From: Brevundimonas mediterranea
Lineage (GTDB): Bacteria > Pseudomonadota > Alphaproteobacteria > Caulobacterales > Caulobacteraceae
Length of the DNA: 64,000 nucleotides
Reading direction: 5' to 3'
Assembly (NCBI RefSeq): GCF_011064825.1
Contig: NZ_CP048751.1
Coordinates: 2,976,001-3,040,000, forward strand
Shown: positions 18,309 to 28,341 of the stretch, piece after piece
Numbering within the stretch: position 1 is the first letter of the stretch
How the letters are laid out: each line of letters begins with the position of its first letter
The notes under the pieces: generated by a model
Database searches by the model: none
Told to the model about the DNA's origin: nothing
What the model saw: the letters and a program-made list of their open reading frames with translations, nothing else
Position numbers and translations under genes: made by a program

Positions 18309-20402
18309 GTGAACCTCCACACCCTTATCATTCTCGGGATTTTCGCCCCCCTGCTGGGCGCGACCGTCGCCGGCCTGTTCGGCCGCCGCATCGGCGACAT
18401 CCCGTCGCAGACCCTCACGACCGGTCTGCTGTTCTTCTCGTGCGCCGTCGCCTGGACGGTGTTCGGCCAGTGGACCTGGGGCCATCTGGAGCCCTTCACC
18501 ATCCGCCTGGCGCCTTTCATCAATGTGGGCGACTTCCAGTCGTCCTGGTCGATCCGCATCGACGCCTTGTCGGCGACCATGCTGATCGTGGTCACCAGCG
18601 TCTCGTCGCTGGTCCACCTGTATTCCTGGGGCTATATGGCCGAGGACGACAGCCGGCCGCGCTTCTTCGCCTATCTGTCCCTGTTCACCTTCATGATGCT
18701 GGCGCTGGTGACAGCCGCCGACTTCATGCAGCTGTTCTTCGGCTGGGAAGGCGTGGGTCTGGCCTCGTATCTGCTGATCGGTTTCTGGTTCAAGAAGCCG
18801 ACCGCCAGCGCCGCCGCCATCAAGGCCTTCGTCGTCAACCGCGTCGGCGACTTCGGCTTCGTGCTGGGCATCATCACCATCTTCTGGATGTACGGCACGA
18901 TCGAGTTCTCGGAACTGTTCCCGTTGGTGGCCACAAAGGCCGGCACGACCTGGGAGTTCCTGGGCGTCCAGTGGTCCGCGCTCGACCTGGCCGGCTTCCT
19001 GCTGTTCATCGGCGCCATGGGCAAGTCGGCCCAGTTCTTCCTGCACACCTGGCTGCCGGACGCGATGGAAGGCCCGACCCCGGTCTCGGCCCTGATCCAC
19101 GCCGCCACCATGGTGACCGCCGGCGTCTATATGGTCTGCCTGCTGTCGCCCATCTATGAGTATGCGCCGGGCGCCTCGCAGATCATCGCCATCATCGGCG
19201 CGATCACGGCCCTGTTCGCCGCCACGGTCGGCCTGACCCAGAACGACATCAAGCGGGTCATCGCCTATTCGACCTGTTCGCAACTGGGCTACATGTTCTT
19301 CGCGGCGGGCGTCGGCGCCTATCAGGCGGCCATGTTCCACCTGTTCACCCACGCCTTCTTCAAGGCCCTGCTGTTCCTGGGCGCCGGTTCGGTGATCCAC
19401 GGCATGCACCACGAGCAGGACATGCGGAAGATGGGCGGGCTGTGGAAGCTGCTGCCGATCACCTATGCCGTCATGACCATCGGCACCATCGCCATCACCG
19501 GCCTGGGCATCCCCGGCGTCGGCGGCTTCGCGGGCTTCTATTCGAAGGACTCGATCATCGAGAGCGCCTTCGCCTCGGCGGCCTCGGGCCATTCGGCGGT
19601 AGGCATGTTCGCTTTCTCCATCGGCCTGATCGCGGCCGGTCTGACGGCCTACTACTCCTGGCGCCTGATCTTCATGACCTTCCACAACAAGCCGGTGTGG
19701 AAGGAAGAGGGCGACGCCCATCATGCCGACGATCACGCCTCGCACGCCCAGCTGGAAACCCATTCCGAGCCGGTCTCCGATGCGCACGCCCATGACGACC
19801 ATGCGCATGACGATCATGGCCATCACGGCCCGCTGCAACCGCACGAGAGCCCCTGGGTCATGCTGGTTCCGCTGATCCTGCTGTCGGTCGGCGCCGTCGC
19901 CGCGGGCTTCGTGTTCGCGCCACACTTCATCGGCCATCACGAGCATGAGTTCTGGCGCGGGGCCATCTTCACCGGCGAGCACAACCATGTGCTTCACGAA
20001 AGCCACGACGTCCCGACCTGGGTGAAGTGGTCGCCGCTGATCCTGACCCTGACCGGTACGGCCTTCGCCTACTGGATCTATGTCGCCCGCGAAGGCATGG
20101 GCCGTCGCATGGCAGAGCGGGGCGGGTTCCTGTACAACTTCCTGTACAACAAGTGGTATTTCGACGAGTTGTACGACTTCGTCTTCGTGCGCGGCTTCAA
20201 GGCCGTGGGCGACGTCTTCTGGAAGATCGTCGACGTGAAGATCATCGACGGCCTCGGCCCGAACGGCGCCGCCTGGGCGTCGCTGAAATCCGCCGCACGA
20301 CTGGGCAAGCTCCAGTCCGGCTTCGTCTATCATTATGCCTTCGTGATGCTGCTCGGGGTGGCCGGTCTGCTCACCTTCGCCATCCTCGCGTGGGGAGCCT
20401 GA
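18309..20402 (+). CDS. nuoL: NADH-quinone oxidoreductase subunit L (antiporter-like, lateral helix)
   Basis: The distal proton-pumping subunit has 697 residues and starts with GTG two bases after nuoK. Antiporter-family blocks include [50 protein letters not shown] in part, and [21 protein letters not shown]. The C-terminal third provides the long lateral helix along the membrane arm. Between about residues 471 and 515 it carries a hydrophilic loop with many His and Asp residues, followed by [11 protein letters not shown]. The loop type recurs in alphaproteobacterial NuoL proteins and may bind metal. Confidence 0.97.
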   Translation: MNLHTLIILGIFAPLLGATVAGLFGRRIGDIPSQTLTTGLLFFSCAVAWTVFGQWTWGHLEPFTIRLAPFINVGDFQSSWSIRIDALSATMLIVVTSVSSLVHLYSWGYMAEDDSRPRFFAYLSLFTFMMLALVTAADFMQLFFGWEGVGLASYLLIGFWFKKPTASAAAIKAFVVNRVGDFGFVLGIITIFWMYGTIEFSELFPLVATKAGTTWEFLGVQWSALDLAGFLLFIGAMGKSAQFFLHTWLPDAMEGPTPVSALIHAATMVTAGVYMVCLLSPIYEYAPGASQIIAIIGAITALFAATVGLTQNDIKRVIAYSTCSQLGYMFFAAGVGAYQAAMFHLFTHAFFKALLFLGAGSVIHGMHHEQDMRKMGGLWKLLPITYAVMTIGTIAITGLGIPGVGGFAGFYSKDSIIESAFASAASGHSAVGMFAFSIGLIAAGLTAYYSWRLIFMTFHNKPVWKEEGDAHHADDHASHAQLETHSEPVSDAHAHDDHAHDDHGHHGPLQPHESPWVMLVPLILLSVGAVAAGFVFAPHFIGHHEHEFWRGAIFTGEHNHVLHESHDVPTWVKWSPLILTLTGTAFAYWIYVAREGMGRRMAERGGFLYNFLYNKWYFDELYDFVFVRGFKAVGDVFWKIVDVKIIDGLGPNGAAWASLKSAARLGKLQSGFVYHYAFVMLLGVAGLLTFAILAWGA

Positions 20403-20406
20403 GCCC

Positions 20407-21891
20407 GTGCCCTACATCCTGAGCCTCGTTACATTCCTGCCGCTGGCCGGCGCCCTGGCGATCTTCCTCGCCCGGCTGGCGTCCAAGTCCCAGGACGCCG
20501 CCGCTCCGGCCGCGCGCTGGATCGCCCTGATCACGACCCTGGTCGTGCTGGCGGTCTCGGTCGTGCTGGTCGCCGGTTTCGATCCGTCGAACCCCGGATA
20601 TCAGTTCGTTGAAATGGTCCCCTGGTTCGCCGGGGCCAGCTATCATCTGGGCGTCGACGGGATCTCGATCCTGTTCGTCCTGCTGACCGCCTTCCTGATG
20701 CCGATCTGCATCCTGGCCAGCTGGAAATCGGTCGAGACGCGCGTCGTCGAATATATGATCGCCTTCCTGGTGCTGGAGACCCTGGTCATCGGCGTCTTCA
20801 CGGCGCTGGACCTGTATCTCTTCTACATCTTCTTCGAAGGCACCCTGGTGCCGATGTTCCTGATCATCGGCATCTGGGGCGGCGCCAACCGGATCTACGC
20901 CGCCTACAAGTTCTTCCTCTACACCCTGCTGGGGTCGGTGCTGATGCTGCTGGCCATGCTGTGGATGTCGCACACCGCCGGCACCACCAGCATTCCCGAG
21001 CTGAAGCAGTACGCCTTCGACCCGGCCGTTCAGCCCCTGTTGTGGCTGGCCTTCTTCGCCTCCTTCGCGGTGAAGATGCCGATGTGGCCGGTCCACACCT
21101 GGCTGCCCGACGCCCACGTTCAAGCGCCGACGGCGGGTTCGGTCATCCTGGCCGGCATCCTGCTGAAGCTGGGCGGTTACGGCTTCATCCTGTTCAACGT
21201 GCCGATGTTCCCGGTCGCGTCCGAGATGTTCCGCCCGCTGGTCTTCACCCTGTCGGTCATCGCCATCGTCTATACCTCGCTGGTCGCCTGGCGTCAGACG
21301 GACATGAAGAAGCTGATCGCCTATTCGTCGATCGCCCACATGGGCTTCGTCACCCTGGGCATCTTCTCGGGCAACTATCAGGGCATGCAGGGCGCGGTGT
21401 TCCAGATGATCAGCCACGGTCTGATCTCGGGCGCGCTGTTCCTGTGCGTCGGCGTCGTCTACGACCGGATGCATACGCGTGAGATCGCCTTCTACGGCGG
21501 CCTGACCTCGCGCATGCCCTGGTTCGCCGCCATCTTCCTGATGTTCACCATGGCCAACGTCGGCCTGCCGGGCACCTCGGGCTTCATCGGCGAAGTCCTG
21601 ACCATGACGGGCGCCTATCAGGCCTCGACCTGGGCGGCCCTGGTGGCGGCCTCGGGCGTCATCTTCTCGGCCGTCTATGCCCTGACCCTGTATCGGGCGG
21701 TCATGTTCGGCGAGATCACCAATCCGAAGCTGATGACCATCGCCGACATCGACAAGCGTGAGCTGCTGCTGTTCGTGCCGCTGATCCTCGGCACCCTGTG
21801 GCTGGGCGTCCATCCGGCCGCCGTCCTCGATTACACCGGGCCCGCCGTCGAGGCCCTGACCAATGCCTATCGCGTCGCGATCGGCGGGTGA
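20407..21891 (+). CDS. nuoM: NADH-quinone oxidoreductase subunit M (antiporter-like)
   Basis: The 494-residue proton-pumping subunit M starts with GTG four bases after nuoL. Family-defining stretches are [23 protein letters not shown] (with the key Glu), [33 protein letters not shown] in part, and [17 protein letters not shown]. About 14 hydrophobic helices are visible. It is separated from nuoN by 8 bases. Confidence 0.97.
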   Translation: MPYILSLVTFLPLAGALAIFLARLASKSQDAAAPAARWIALITTLVVLAVSVVLVAGFDPSNPGYQFVEMVPWFAGASYHLGVDGISILFVLLTAFLMPICILASWKSVETRVVEYMIAFLVLETLVIGVFTALDLYLFYIFFEGTLVPMFLIIGIWGGANRIYAAYKFFLYTLLGSVLMLLAMLWMSHTAGTTSIPELKQYAFDPAVQPLLWLAFFASFAVKMPMWPVHTWLPDAHVQAPTAGSVILAGILLKLGGYGFILFNVPMFPVASEMFRPLVFTLSVIAIVYTSLVAWRQTDMKKLIAYSSIAHMGFVTLGIFSGNYQGMQGAVFQMISHGLISGALFLCVGVVYDRMHTREIAFYGGLTSRMPWFAAIFLMFTMANVGLPGTSGFIGEVLTMTGAYQASTWAALVAASGVIFSAVYALTLYRAVMFGEITNPKLMTIADIDKRELLLFVPLILGTLWLGVHPAAVLDYTGPAVEALTNAYRVAIGG

Positions 21892-21899
21892 GACCAAGC

Positions 21900-23342
21900 A
21901 TGCCTGATCTGTCCTCCGCCCTGCACCTCGCCGCCTCGGAGCTGACCCTCGCGGTCGGCGCCCTGGTCCTGCTGATGGTCGGCGCCTTCATCGGCGACAA
22001 GAGCGCCCGGCTGGTGTCCATCCTGTCGGTCCTGCTGCTGATCGCCGCCGCCGTCCTCGCCTTCATGGGACCGTGGGGCGTCGCCTTCAACGGCGCCTAT
22101 GTGGCCGATCCGCTGGCCATCTACGGCAAGAGCGTCATCTATCTGTCCGCCGCCGTGGCCATCGTCCTGGGCGACGGCTGGATGAAACGCACCCACATCG
22201 CCAAGTTCGAATATCCGGTCCTGATCGTGCTGGCCTCGGTCGGCATGGGGATGATGGCGTCCTCGGGCGACCTGATCTCCATGTATGTCGGCATCGAGCT
22301 GCATTCGCTGGCTCTGTACGTCCTGGCCGCCTTCCACCGCGACGACGTCAAGGCGTCGGAAGCGGGCCTGAAGTATTTCGTCCTCGGCGCCCTGTCGTCG
22401 GGCCTGCTGCTGTACGGCTCCAGCCTGATCTACGGCTTCGCCGGTTCGATGCGGTTCGAGGACATCGCCGCCTTTGCCGTCGATCACCCCAGCCCCGGCC
22501 TGGTGTTCGGTCTGGTCTTCCTGATCTGCGGTCTGGCGTTCAAGGTCTCTGCCGCGCCCTTCCACATGTGGACGCCCGACGTGTACGAAGGCGCCCCGAC
22601 CCCGGTCGTGGCCCTGTTCGCCACGGCGCCCAAGGTCGCCGCCATGGTCCTGATCGCCCGCGCCCTGGAGGGCGGCTTCAGCGAGGCCCACGCCCAGTGG
22701 TCGCAGGTCCTGGTCGCCATTTCCCTGATCAGCTTCGTCGTCGGCGCCTTCGGCGGCCTGGTGCAGAAGGATGTCCAGCGCCTGCTGGCCTATTCGTCGA
22801 TCGCCAACATCGGCTACGCCCTGCTGGGCATCGCGGCCGGCACCAGCGAAGGCCTGCAGGCCATGCTGATGTTCATGACCCTGTATGTCATCGACCAACT
22901 GGGCTTCTTCGCCATCCTGCTCAGCCTGTCCAAGTCGGGCCGGCCGATCCGCCGCATCGCCGATCTGGCGGGTCTGAAGAAGGATCGTCCGGTCACGGCC
23001 GTGGCCCTGACCGTCCTGTCGCTGTCGGTCCTGGGCATGCCGCCGTTCTCGGGCTTCTGGGGCAAGTATTATGTCTTCGGCGCCGCCGCCGACGCCGGCC
23101 TGTGGCCGGTGGCTGCGGCCGGTCTGGTCGCCTCGGTCGTCGCCGCCTTCTATTATCTGCGCATCATCAAGCTGATGTGGTTCGACGCACCCGTGGACGA
23201 CATCCAGATGGACAAGTCCTCGCCGGAGACCAGCATCATCGGCTGGGCCTGCGCCGCCTTCGCCTTCCCGCTGGTGATTGTCGGTCTGACCTGGCTGGAG
23301 CCGCTGACCAAGGTTGCGAGCGCCGGCTTCGGGAACGGTTAG
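21900..23342 (+). CDS. nuoN: NADH-quinone oxidoreductase subunit N (antiporter-like)
   Basis: The 480-residue subunit N is the last complex I gene. Conserved blocks are SMYVGIELHSLALYVLAAF, FHMWTPDVYEGAPTPVVALF and VQKDVQRLLAYSSIANIGYAL. ATG 21900 gives the usual hydrophobic start MPDLSSALHLAASELTL; the longer frame back to 21798 lies within nuoM and is rejected. birA begins 4 bases after its stop, so the operon probably continues. Confidence 0.97.
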   Translation: MPDLSSALHLAASELTLAVGALVLLMVGAFIGDKSARLVSILSVLLLIAAAVLAFMGPWGVAFNGAYVADPLAIYGKSVIYLSAAVAIVLGDGWMKRTHIAKFEYPVLIVLASVGMGMMASSGDLISMYVGIELHSLALYVLAAFHRDDVKASEAGLKYFVLGALSSGLLLYGSSLIYGFAGSMRFEDIAAFAVDHPSPGLVFGLVFLICGLAFKVSAAPFHMWTPDVYEGAPTPVVALFATAPKVAAMVLIARALEGGFSEAHAQWSQVLVAISLISFVVGAFGGLVQKDVQRLLAYSSIANIGYALLGIAAGTSEGLQAMLMFMTLYVIDQLGFFAILLSLSKSGRPIRRIADLAGLKKDRPVTAVALTVLSLSVLGMPPFSGFWGKYYVFGAAADAGLWPVAAAGLVASVVAAFYYLRIIKLMWFDAPVDDIQMDKSSPETSIIGWACAAFAFPLVIVGLTWLEPLTKVASAGFGNG

Positions 23343-23346
23343 GGCG

Positions 23347-24096
23347 TTGACGCCCGCCCCTCTGGTCATCCTCGACGAGATCGACTCGACGCTGTCGGAA
23401 GCCCGGCGGCTGGCGGAGGCGGGCGAGGTCGGCCCGAAGTGGATCATCGCGCGCCGCCAGACGGCGGGGCGTGGCCGGCGCGGCCGAAGCTGGGTGGACA
23501 AGCCAGGCAATCTGGCCGCGACCTTGCTGATCCGGGTTCATGCGTCGCCGCGCGAGGCCGCTCAGGCGACCTTCATCGCCGCCCTGGCCGTCGCCGACCT
23601 GCTGGACGTCTTCGTCTCGCCGGCCCTGGTCTCGATCAAATGGCCGAACGACGTCCTGCTGGACGGCCGCAAGGCGTGCGGCATCCTGGTTGAAAGCGGC
23701 GCGCATGCGTCCGGCGGGCTCTGGCTGGCCGTCGGCATCGGCGTCAACCTGGCCCATGCGCCCGAGGGAACCGAGAAGGCCTCGGCGGCGATCGCGGAAA
23801 GACTGCGCGAGGACCTCGCCTTCGCCCCGCCGGTCGAAGCCGCCGCCGAGATCCTGGCCGAGACCTTCGCCGTCTGGTGGGGGCGCTGGCAGACGATGGG
23901 CTTCGAGCCGGTGCTGGACGCCTGGACCAGCCGTCTGACCGGGCTGAACGGCCCGTGCACCGCGCGTCTGGACAACGAAACGATCGAGGGCCTGGCCGAG
24001 GGTGTGGAGCCTGACGGGGCCTTGCGCCTGCGCCTCGCCGACGGCTCCGTGCGATTGATTTCCGCAGGCGACGTCTTCTTCGGCAAGGCGGCCTGA
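23347..24096 (+). CDS. birA: Biotin--[acetyl-CoA-carboxylase] ligase
   Basis: The enzyme activates biotin with ATP and transfers it to the biotin carrier protein of acetyl-CoA carboxylase. This 249-residue form has only the catalytic and C-terminal domains, without the N-terminal DNA-binding domain of E. coli BirA, so it should not be a repressor. The biotinyl-AMP loop GRGRRG is at residues 41-46 and [19 protein letters not shown] starts near residue 98. TTG 23347 was chosen because it follows the nuoN stop; an in-frame TTG at 23314 inside nuoN is the alternative. It overlaps coaX by one base. Confidence 0.92.
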   Translation: MTPAPLVILDEIDSTLSEARRLAEAGEVGPKWIIARRQTAGRGRRGRSWVDKPGNLAATLLIRVHASPREAAQATFIAALAVADLLDVFVSPALVSIKWPNDVLLDGRKACGILVESGAHASGGLWLAVGIGVNLAHAPEGTEKASAAIAERLREDLAFAPPVEAAAEILAETFAVWWGRWQTMGFEPVLDAWTSRLTGLNGPCTARLDNETIEGLAEGVEPDGALRLRLADGSVRLISAGDVFFGKAA

Positions 24097-24872
24097 TGCT
24101 GCTCGCCATCGAACAGGGCAACACCAATACGCTGTTCGCCGTCCACGACGGTTCGGACTGGATCGCCCAGTGGCGCGCCGCCACCGAGGCCAGCCGCACC
24201 GCCGACGAATACGCCGTCTGGCTGAACCAGTTGATGGTCATGAAGGGGCTGGAGTTCGCCGCCCTGACCGGCTGCATCATCTCCAGCGTCGTGCCCCAGT
24301 CGATCTTCAACCTGCGCAATCTGTCGCGCCGCTATCTGAACATCGAACCCCTGGTGATCGGCGAGAACGCCCAACTGGGCATAGAGGTGCGGATCGCCAA
24401 GCCCAGCGAGGCCGGCGCCGACCGCCTGGTCAACGCCATCGGGGCCAAGCTGGTCTATCCGGGCGACCTGATCGTCATCGACAGCGGCACGGCCACCACC
24501 TTCGACATCGTCGCCGATGACGGCGCCTTCGAAGGCGGCCTGATCGCCCCCGGCATCAATCTGTCGCTCCAGGCCCTGCACGAGGCGGCGGCCAAATTGC
24601 CGCGCATCGCCATCCAGCGCCCCGACCACGTCATCGGCAAGGGCACGGTCGAGGCCATGCAGTCCGGCGTCTTCTGGGGCTATATTTCGTTGATCGAAGG
24701 CCTGGTCGCGCGCATCAAGGCGGAATGGGCGCGGCCCATGACCGTCATCGGCACCGGCGGCGTCGCCAGCCTGTTCGAAGGCGCGACCGACAGCATCGAT
24801 CACTTCGATCCCGACCTGACTATTCGCGGCCTCCTGGAAATCTGGCGTCGTAACGCCCAAATGACTGACTGA
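24096..24872 (+). CDS. coaX: Type III pantothenate kinase
   Basis: It phosphorylates pantothenate in the first step of coenzyme A synthesis. The 258-residue length is normal. Family motifs are visible: the nucleotide site [10 protein letters not shown] at the N-terminus, [18 protein letters not shown] near residue 107, [11 protein letters not shown] near 129 and [10 protein letters not shown] toward the end. The first motif has Glu6 where most characterised enzymes have the catalytic Asp (D-x-G-N-T). It sits directly between birA and rnj, an arrangement common in alphaproteobacteria. Confidence 0.94.
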   Translation: MLLAIEQGNTNTLFAVHDGSDWIAQWRAATEASRTADEYAVWLNQLMVMKGLEFAALTGCIISSVVPQSIFNLRNLSRRYLNIEPLVIGENAQLGIEVRIAKPSEAGADRLVNAIGAKLVYPGDLIVIDSGTATTFDIVADDGAFEGGLIAPGINLSLQALHEAAAKLPRIAIQRPDHVIGKGTVEAMQSGVFWGYISLIEGLVARIKAEWARPMTVIGTGGVASLFEGATDSIDHFDPDLTIRGLLEIWRRNAQMTD

Positions 24873-26546
24873 ATGAAAAAGCAAAACCAAGACGAACTCG
24901 TTTTCCTGCCGCTGGGCGGCTCGGACGAGGTCGGTATGAACCTCAACGCCTATGGCTTCGGGCCAGAGGCTGATCGTGAATGGCTGATCGTCGATGTCGG
25001 CGTCACCTTCGGCGACCTGTCCACGCCCGGCGTGGACGTGATCGTGCCCGATCCTTCCTATCTGGAAGGCGAGACGATCAAGGGCATCGTCCTGACCCAC
25101 GCGCACGAGGACCATATCGGCGCCCTGGGCTGGCTGTGGCCGCGCATCAAGGCGCCGATCTACGCCACCCCCTTCACCGCCTATCTGATCCGGGACAAGC
25201 TGCGCGAGCGCGGCATCCTGGACGAGGTGCAGTTGATCGAGGTGCCGCTGGGCGGCACGGTCGACATCGGCTCGTTCGGCGTGACCTTCGTCAACATGAG
25301 CCACTCGATCGCCGAGCCGAGCGGCCTGGCCATCGACACCCCCCTGGGCGTGGTGTTCCACACCGGCGACTGGAAGATCGACGACCAGCCGATCATCGGT
25401 GAGAAGACCGACGCCCCCGCCATTCGCGCCATGGGCGACGAGGGCGTGCTGGCCATGGTCTGCGATTCGACCAATGTCTTCGTGCCGGGCGTCGCCGGGT
25501 CCGAGGGCGATGTGGCCGTCGCCATCACCAAACTGATCTCCAGCCTCAAGGGCCGGGTCGCCGTGGGCTGTTTCGCCTCCAACGTCGCCCGGATGGACAG
25601 CGTCATTCGCGCCGCCGAGGCCTGCGGGCGTCGCGTGTCGCTCGCCGGCCGCTCGATGCACCGGATCACGGCTGCGGCCAAACACGTCGGCATGCTGCAG
25701 GACGTGAAGCCCTTCCTGTCGGACGAGGAGGCCCGCGTCTGGCCCGCCGACCAGATCCTGTACCTGTGCACCGGCAGCCAGGGCGAGGCCCGCGCGGCCC
25801 TGTCGCGCGTCGCCGACGGCACCCATCCGGTCGTCAAACTGGGCCTGGGCGACCACTGCATCTTCTCGTCGCGCCAGATCCCCGGCAATGAACTGGCCAT
25901 CGGCAATCTGCAGGACCGCCTCGCGGACCGGGGCGTGCGCCTCTACACCGAGAAGGATCACCCCGGCATCCACGTCTCGGGCCACCCGTGCCGCGACGAG
26001 CTGAAGCAGATGTACGAATGGGTGCGGCCGCAGATCGCGGTGCCCACCCATGGCGTGCGTCGCTTCCTGCTGGAACACGCCAATCTGGCCAAGGACATCG
26101 GCGTCAAGGAAACCGTCACCCCGCGCAACGGCGACATGGTTCGCCTGGCCCCCGGACCGGCCAAGATCATCGACGAAGTGCCCAACGGTCGCCTCTACGT
26201 CGACGGCGGCATGCTGGTGACCGAACAGGGCGAGGCCCTGAAGGAACGTCGCCACGCCTCGACCAACGGCGTGCTGATCGTCAGCTTCGCCCTGGACAAG
26301 CGCGGCCGCATCGCCAGCGACATCGACATCCGCAGCGTCGGCCTGCCCGGCGACACCGCCACGCCGCTGGGCGACGCCCTGGATAATCTGGCCGAGCGCG
26401 TCGAGCAGGTGATCAAGAGCCTGAAGGGCGACGCCCTGGACGACGAAATGGTCATCGAACAGGCTGTCGCCCGCGTGCTGAAGAAGGCAAGCCAGCAGAT
26501 CTGGGACCGACGCCCCATCGTCGAGACGGTCGTCCTGCGGGTCTGA
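24873..26546 (+). CDS. rnj: Ribonuclease J
   Basis: This 557-residue metallo-beta-lactamase/beta-CASP ribonuclease combines 5'-3' exonuclease and endonuclease activity in RNA maturation and decay. The zinc motif H-x-H-x-D-H is at His76, His78, Asp80 and His81 (THAHEDHIGALG). Further metal ligands lie in FVNMSHSIAEPSG and FHTGDWKIDD. The beta-CASP region contains CTGSQGE and the C-terminal part HVSGHPCRDELK. It starts on the base after the coaX stop, and a strong hairpin follows its own stop. Confidence 0.96.
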   Translation: MKKQNQDELVFLPLGGSDEVGMNLNAYGFGPEADREWLIVDVGVTFGDLSTPGVDVIVPDPSYLEGETIKGIVLTHAHEDHIGALGWLWPRIKAPIYATPFTAYLIRDKLRERGILDEVQLIEVPLGGTVDIGSFGVTFVNMSHSIAEPSGLAIDTPLGVVFHTGDWKIDDQPIIGEKTDAPAIRAMGDEGVLAMVCDSTNVFVPGVAGSEGDVAVAITKLISSLKGRVAVGCFASNVARMDSVIRAAEACGRRVSLAGRSMHRITAAAKHVGMLQDVKPFLSDEEARVWPADQILYLCTGSQGEARAALSRVADGTHPVVKLGLGDHCIFSSRQIPGNELAIGNLQDRLADRGVRLYTEKDHPGIHVSGHPCRDELKQMYEWVRPQIAVPTHGVRRFLLEHANLAKDIGVKETVTPRNGDMVRLAPGPAKIIDEVPNGRLYVDGGMLVTEQGEALKERRHASTNGVLIVSFALDKRGRIASDIDIRSVGLPGDTATPLGDALDNLAERVEQVIKSLKGDALDDEMVIEQAVARVLKKASQQIWDRRPIVETVVLRV

Positions 26547-26556
26547 TGCAACCTTG

Positions 26557-26589
26557 ACCGTTCAGGCGCATTTCTTGCGCCTGAACGGT
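26557..26589 (+). terminator. Perfect 14-bp hairpin after rnj
   Basis: Arms 26557-26570 and 26576-26589 are fully complementary around the loop TTTCT. It lies 10 bases after the rnj stop and 11 bases before the next start codon. No T-run follows, so it could end nuo-rnj transcription, protect an RNA end, or affect translation of the next gene. Confidence 0.65.
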
Positions 26590-26600
26590 TGGGGAAACTC

Positions 26601-27509
26601 ATGTCAGACAAGCCCACGCGCGGCCGCCGTCTGCTGGAACGGGTGCGCCACGCCCGTTATCCGTTGCACGGTTGGCGGCGCTGGGCTGTGATCGCAGGGC
26701 AGGGGACGGCGGGCTTCGTCGCCCTCTTCGCCGCAGTGAACCTGGCGCTCAGCCTTTCGACCTTTCGCGGCGACGAGCCTTTGTCGCGCACCGTCCACGA
26801 ACTGCGCGTCCTGTGGTTCAGTCCGCCGGACGGACAGCCGATGTCGCCGACCGCCTTTCCGACCGTCTATGGCCGCGACCTCGGCCCCGCGCCCGACACC
26901 GCCGCCATCCACGCCTATCTGGAACGGGAGGCCGAGGACGGGGTCTTTCTGCTGGACCATGTGATGGTGGACCGGATCCTGACGCTGAACGGACGGATCG
27001 ACGCGCGCAGCCTGCCGTCCGGCGTCTATGTCGGCGCCCACGCCCTGGGGCCGGACCGCCCGCCGCTGGTGCCCGTGACCAAATACATGGGCCACTATCT
27101 GCTGTTCCCGCGCCACGCCTATATTCTGGTCGTGCCGCAGACGGGCCCGGCCATCGCTTTTTCCGCCAGCCAGAACGCCAAGTTCGGCGTCACGGATCAC
27201 CCCGACCGTCTCTCGGCCGAGATCGCCCCCTATACGCCCGACGCCTATGACTTCCCCAGTTCGGGCGAGGCCCTGCACGAGATGACGCGGATCACCAGAG
27301 ACCCAGCCCGCGTCGCCGAGGCGGTCGAGGCCCTGAAGGGCGCCCAGGCCCGACTGGAGGCCGAGGGCCTGACCTACGGCCTGCTGGCCCCGAACTCGAA
27401 CACCGCCGTCGGCTGCGTGCTGGAACGGTCCGGCTCCATCACCCAGGCGGAGCGGTCATCCATCCTGTTGGCGTTACGCGCGCCGGGCTTCGGCGCAGCC
27501 TGCGAATAG
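26601..27509 (+). CDS. Membrane-anchored protein of unknown function
   Basis: The 302-residue protein has a basic cytoplasmic N-terminus, one membrane segment (about residues 32-52, AVIAGQGTAGFVALFAAVNLA in part) and a large periplasmic domain. It is not recognised as a named family. Near the C-terminus, LLAPNSNTAVGCVLERSG has an Asn-Ser-Asn-Thr motif and a nearby Cys that could be active-site-like, but this is speculation. ATG 26601 has GGGGAA about 5 bases upstream and lies just after the rnj hairpin. Codon usage matches its neighbours. Confidence 0.7.
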   Translation: MSDKPTRGRRLLERVRHARYPLHGWRRWAVIAGQGTAGFVALFAAVNLALSLSTFRGDEPLSRTVHELRVLWFSPPDGQPMSPTAFPTVYGRDLGPAPDTAAIHAYLEREAEDGVFLLDHVMVDRILTLNGRIDARSLPSGVYVGAHALGPDRPPLVPVTKYMGHYLLFPRHAYILVVPQTGPAIAFSASQNAKFGVTDHPDRLSAEIAPYTPDAYDFPSSGEALHEMTRITRDPARVAEAVEALKGAQARLEAEGLTYGLLAPNSNTAVGCVLERSGSITQAERSSILLALRAPGFGAACE

Positions 27510-27548
27510 ACGTCTCGGAATCCGGCGGAGGTCCGCTATATCCCGTCC

Positions 27549-27887
27549 ATGACCGAACGACTCTTCCTGCTGAATCCCGACTGGCATGACGACCAGGGCG
27601 GTCCCTGGTTCTGCCCGGCCGGCGCCTATGTGGAGGGCGTGCTGGCCTTCTATCCCCGGCTGAGGGACGTTCTTGATATCGTCTATCTGGACCACCCCCG
27701 GCCGCGCCCGCTGGTCATCGCCGAGGTCGGCGAAGCGCATCAGAGCTGCCCCATCCTGATCCTCGACGGCGAACTGGACTGGCCCGAGGCTCAGGTCAGC
27801 GAAACGACGGGGCGTCGCTTCCTGCAGGATCACGCCATCGCCCCCTATCTCGCGGCGCGCTACGGCGTCGGCCGGCCGCATCCCTGA
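27549..27887 (+). CDS. DUF3088 family protein
   Basis: The 112-residue cytoplasmic protein matches what I know of DUF3088: an N-terminal LFLLNPDW, then WFCPAGAYVEGVLAFYP, LDIVYLDHPRPRPLVIAEVGE and HQSCPILILDG. The layout suggests a thioredoxin-like fold with a single CP motif, but no activity is established. It is a small stand-alone gene, convergent with the isomerase gene at 27912. Confidence 0.82.
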   Translation: MTERLFLLNPDWHDDQGGPWFCPAGAYVEGVLAFYPRLRDVLDIVYLDHPRPRPLVIAEVGEAHQSCPILILDGELDWPEAQVSETTGRRFLQDHAIAPYLAARYGVGRPHP

Positions 27888-27911
27888 GGCGCGACCGACC
27901 GCGATGTCGTC

Positions 27912-28265
27912 TCAGCCGAGCGTGGCCTTGCGATAGGTCTCGTTCAGTTCGAACACCTCGGCCGACACCTCGACCTTGCCGGCCGTGCGAGCCAGGGCGG
28001 CGGTCAGGATCTCCAGCACCTTTTCGCTCAGCGCGCTCTTCTGCTGCGGCGTGCGGCCCAGCATCAGGCCGACGCGGCAGGCCAGCATGGCGGTCTCGGG
28101 CGCGCCGTCGGCGATGACGACGTGATCCAGGGCGATCAGCCGGGTCTTGCAGGCCGACAGGGCGGCGCCGGCGATCTCGACTGCGGCCTGATGGATCTCC
28201 AGGGCGACCGGGGTCCAGTCGGCGTCCGCCAGGTGGCGGGTGTATTCCAGGGTGATCTGCGGCAT
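27912..28265 (-). CDS. 5-carboxymethyl-2-hydroxymuconate delta-isomerase family protein
   Basis: The 117-residue protein belongs to the tautomerase-like CHMI family, which uses an N-terminal proline as catalytic base. It begins Met-Pro-Gln-Ile-Thr-Leu-Glu-Tyr, so Pro2 is exposed after Met removal as required. In aromatic degraders the enzyme acts in homoprotocatechuate breakdown; no other genes of that pathway are near, so the true substrate is uncertain. It is divergent from the DUF1467 gene across 76 bases. Confidence 0.82.
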   Translation of the reverse strand: MPQITLEYTRHLADADWTPVALEIHQAAVEIAGAALSACKTRLIALDHVVIADGAPETAMLACRVGLMLGRTPQQKSALSEKVLEILTAALARTAGKVEVSAEVFELNETYRKATLG

Positions 28266-28341
28266 GTCGGGGACTCGTCCAGAGGAGGCCGATCCTCTAG
28301 ACCGGTTTCAACCGGGCGCCAAAGCCCGGACAGGAGGTCCC

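Noticed and set aside
23562..26255. 897-codon minus-strand frame spanning birA, coaX and rnj
   Set aside because: It is antisense to three recognised genes and its product has no plausible domains.
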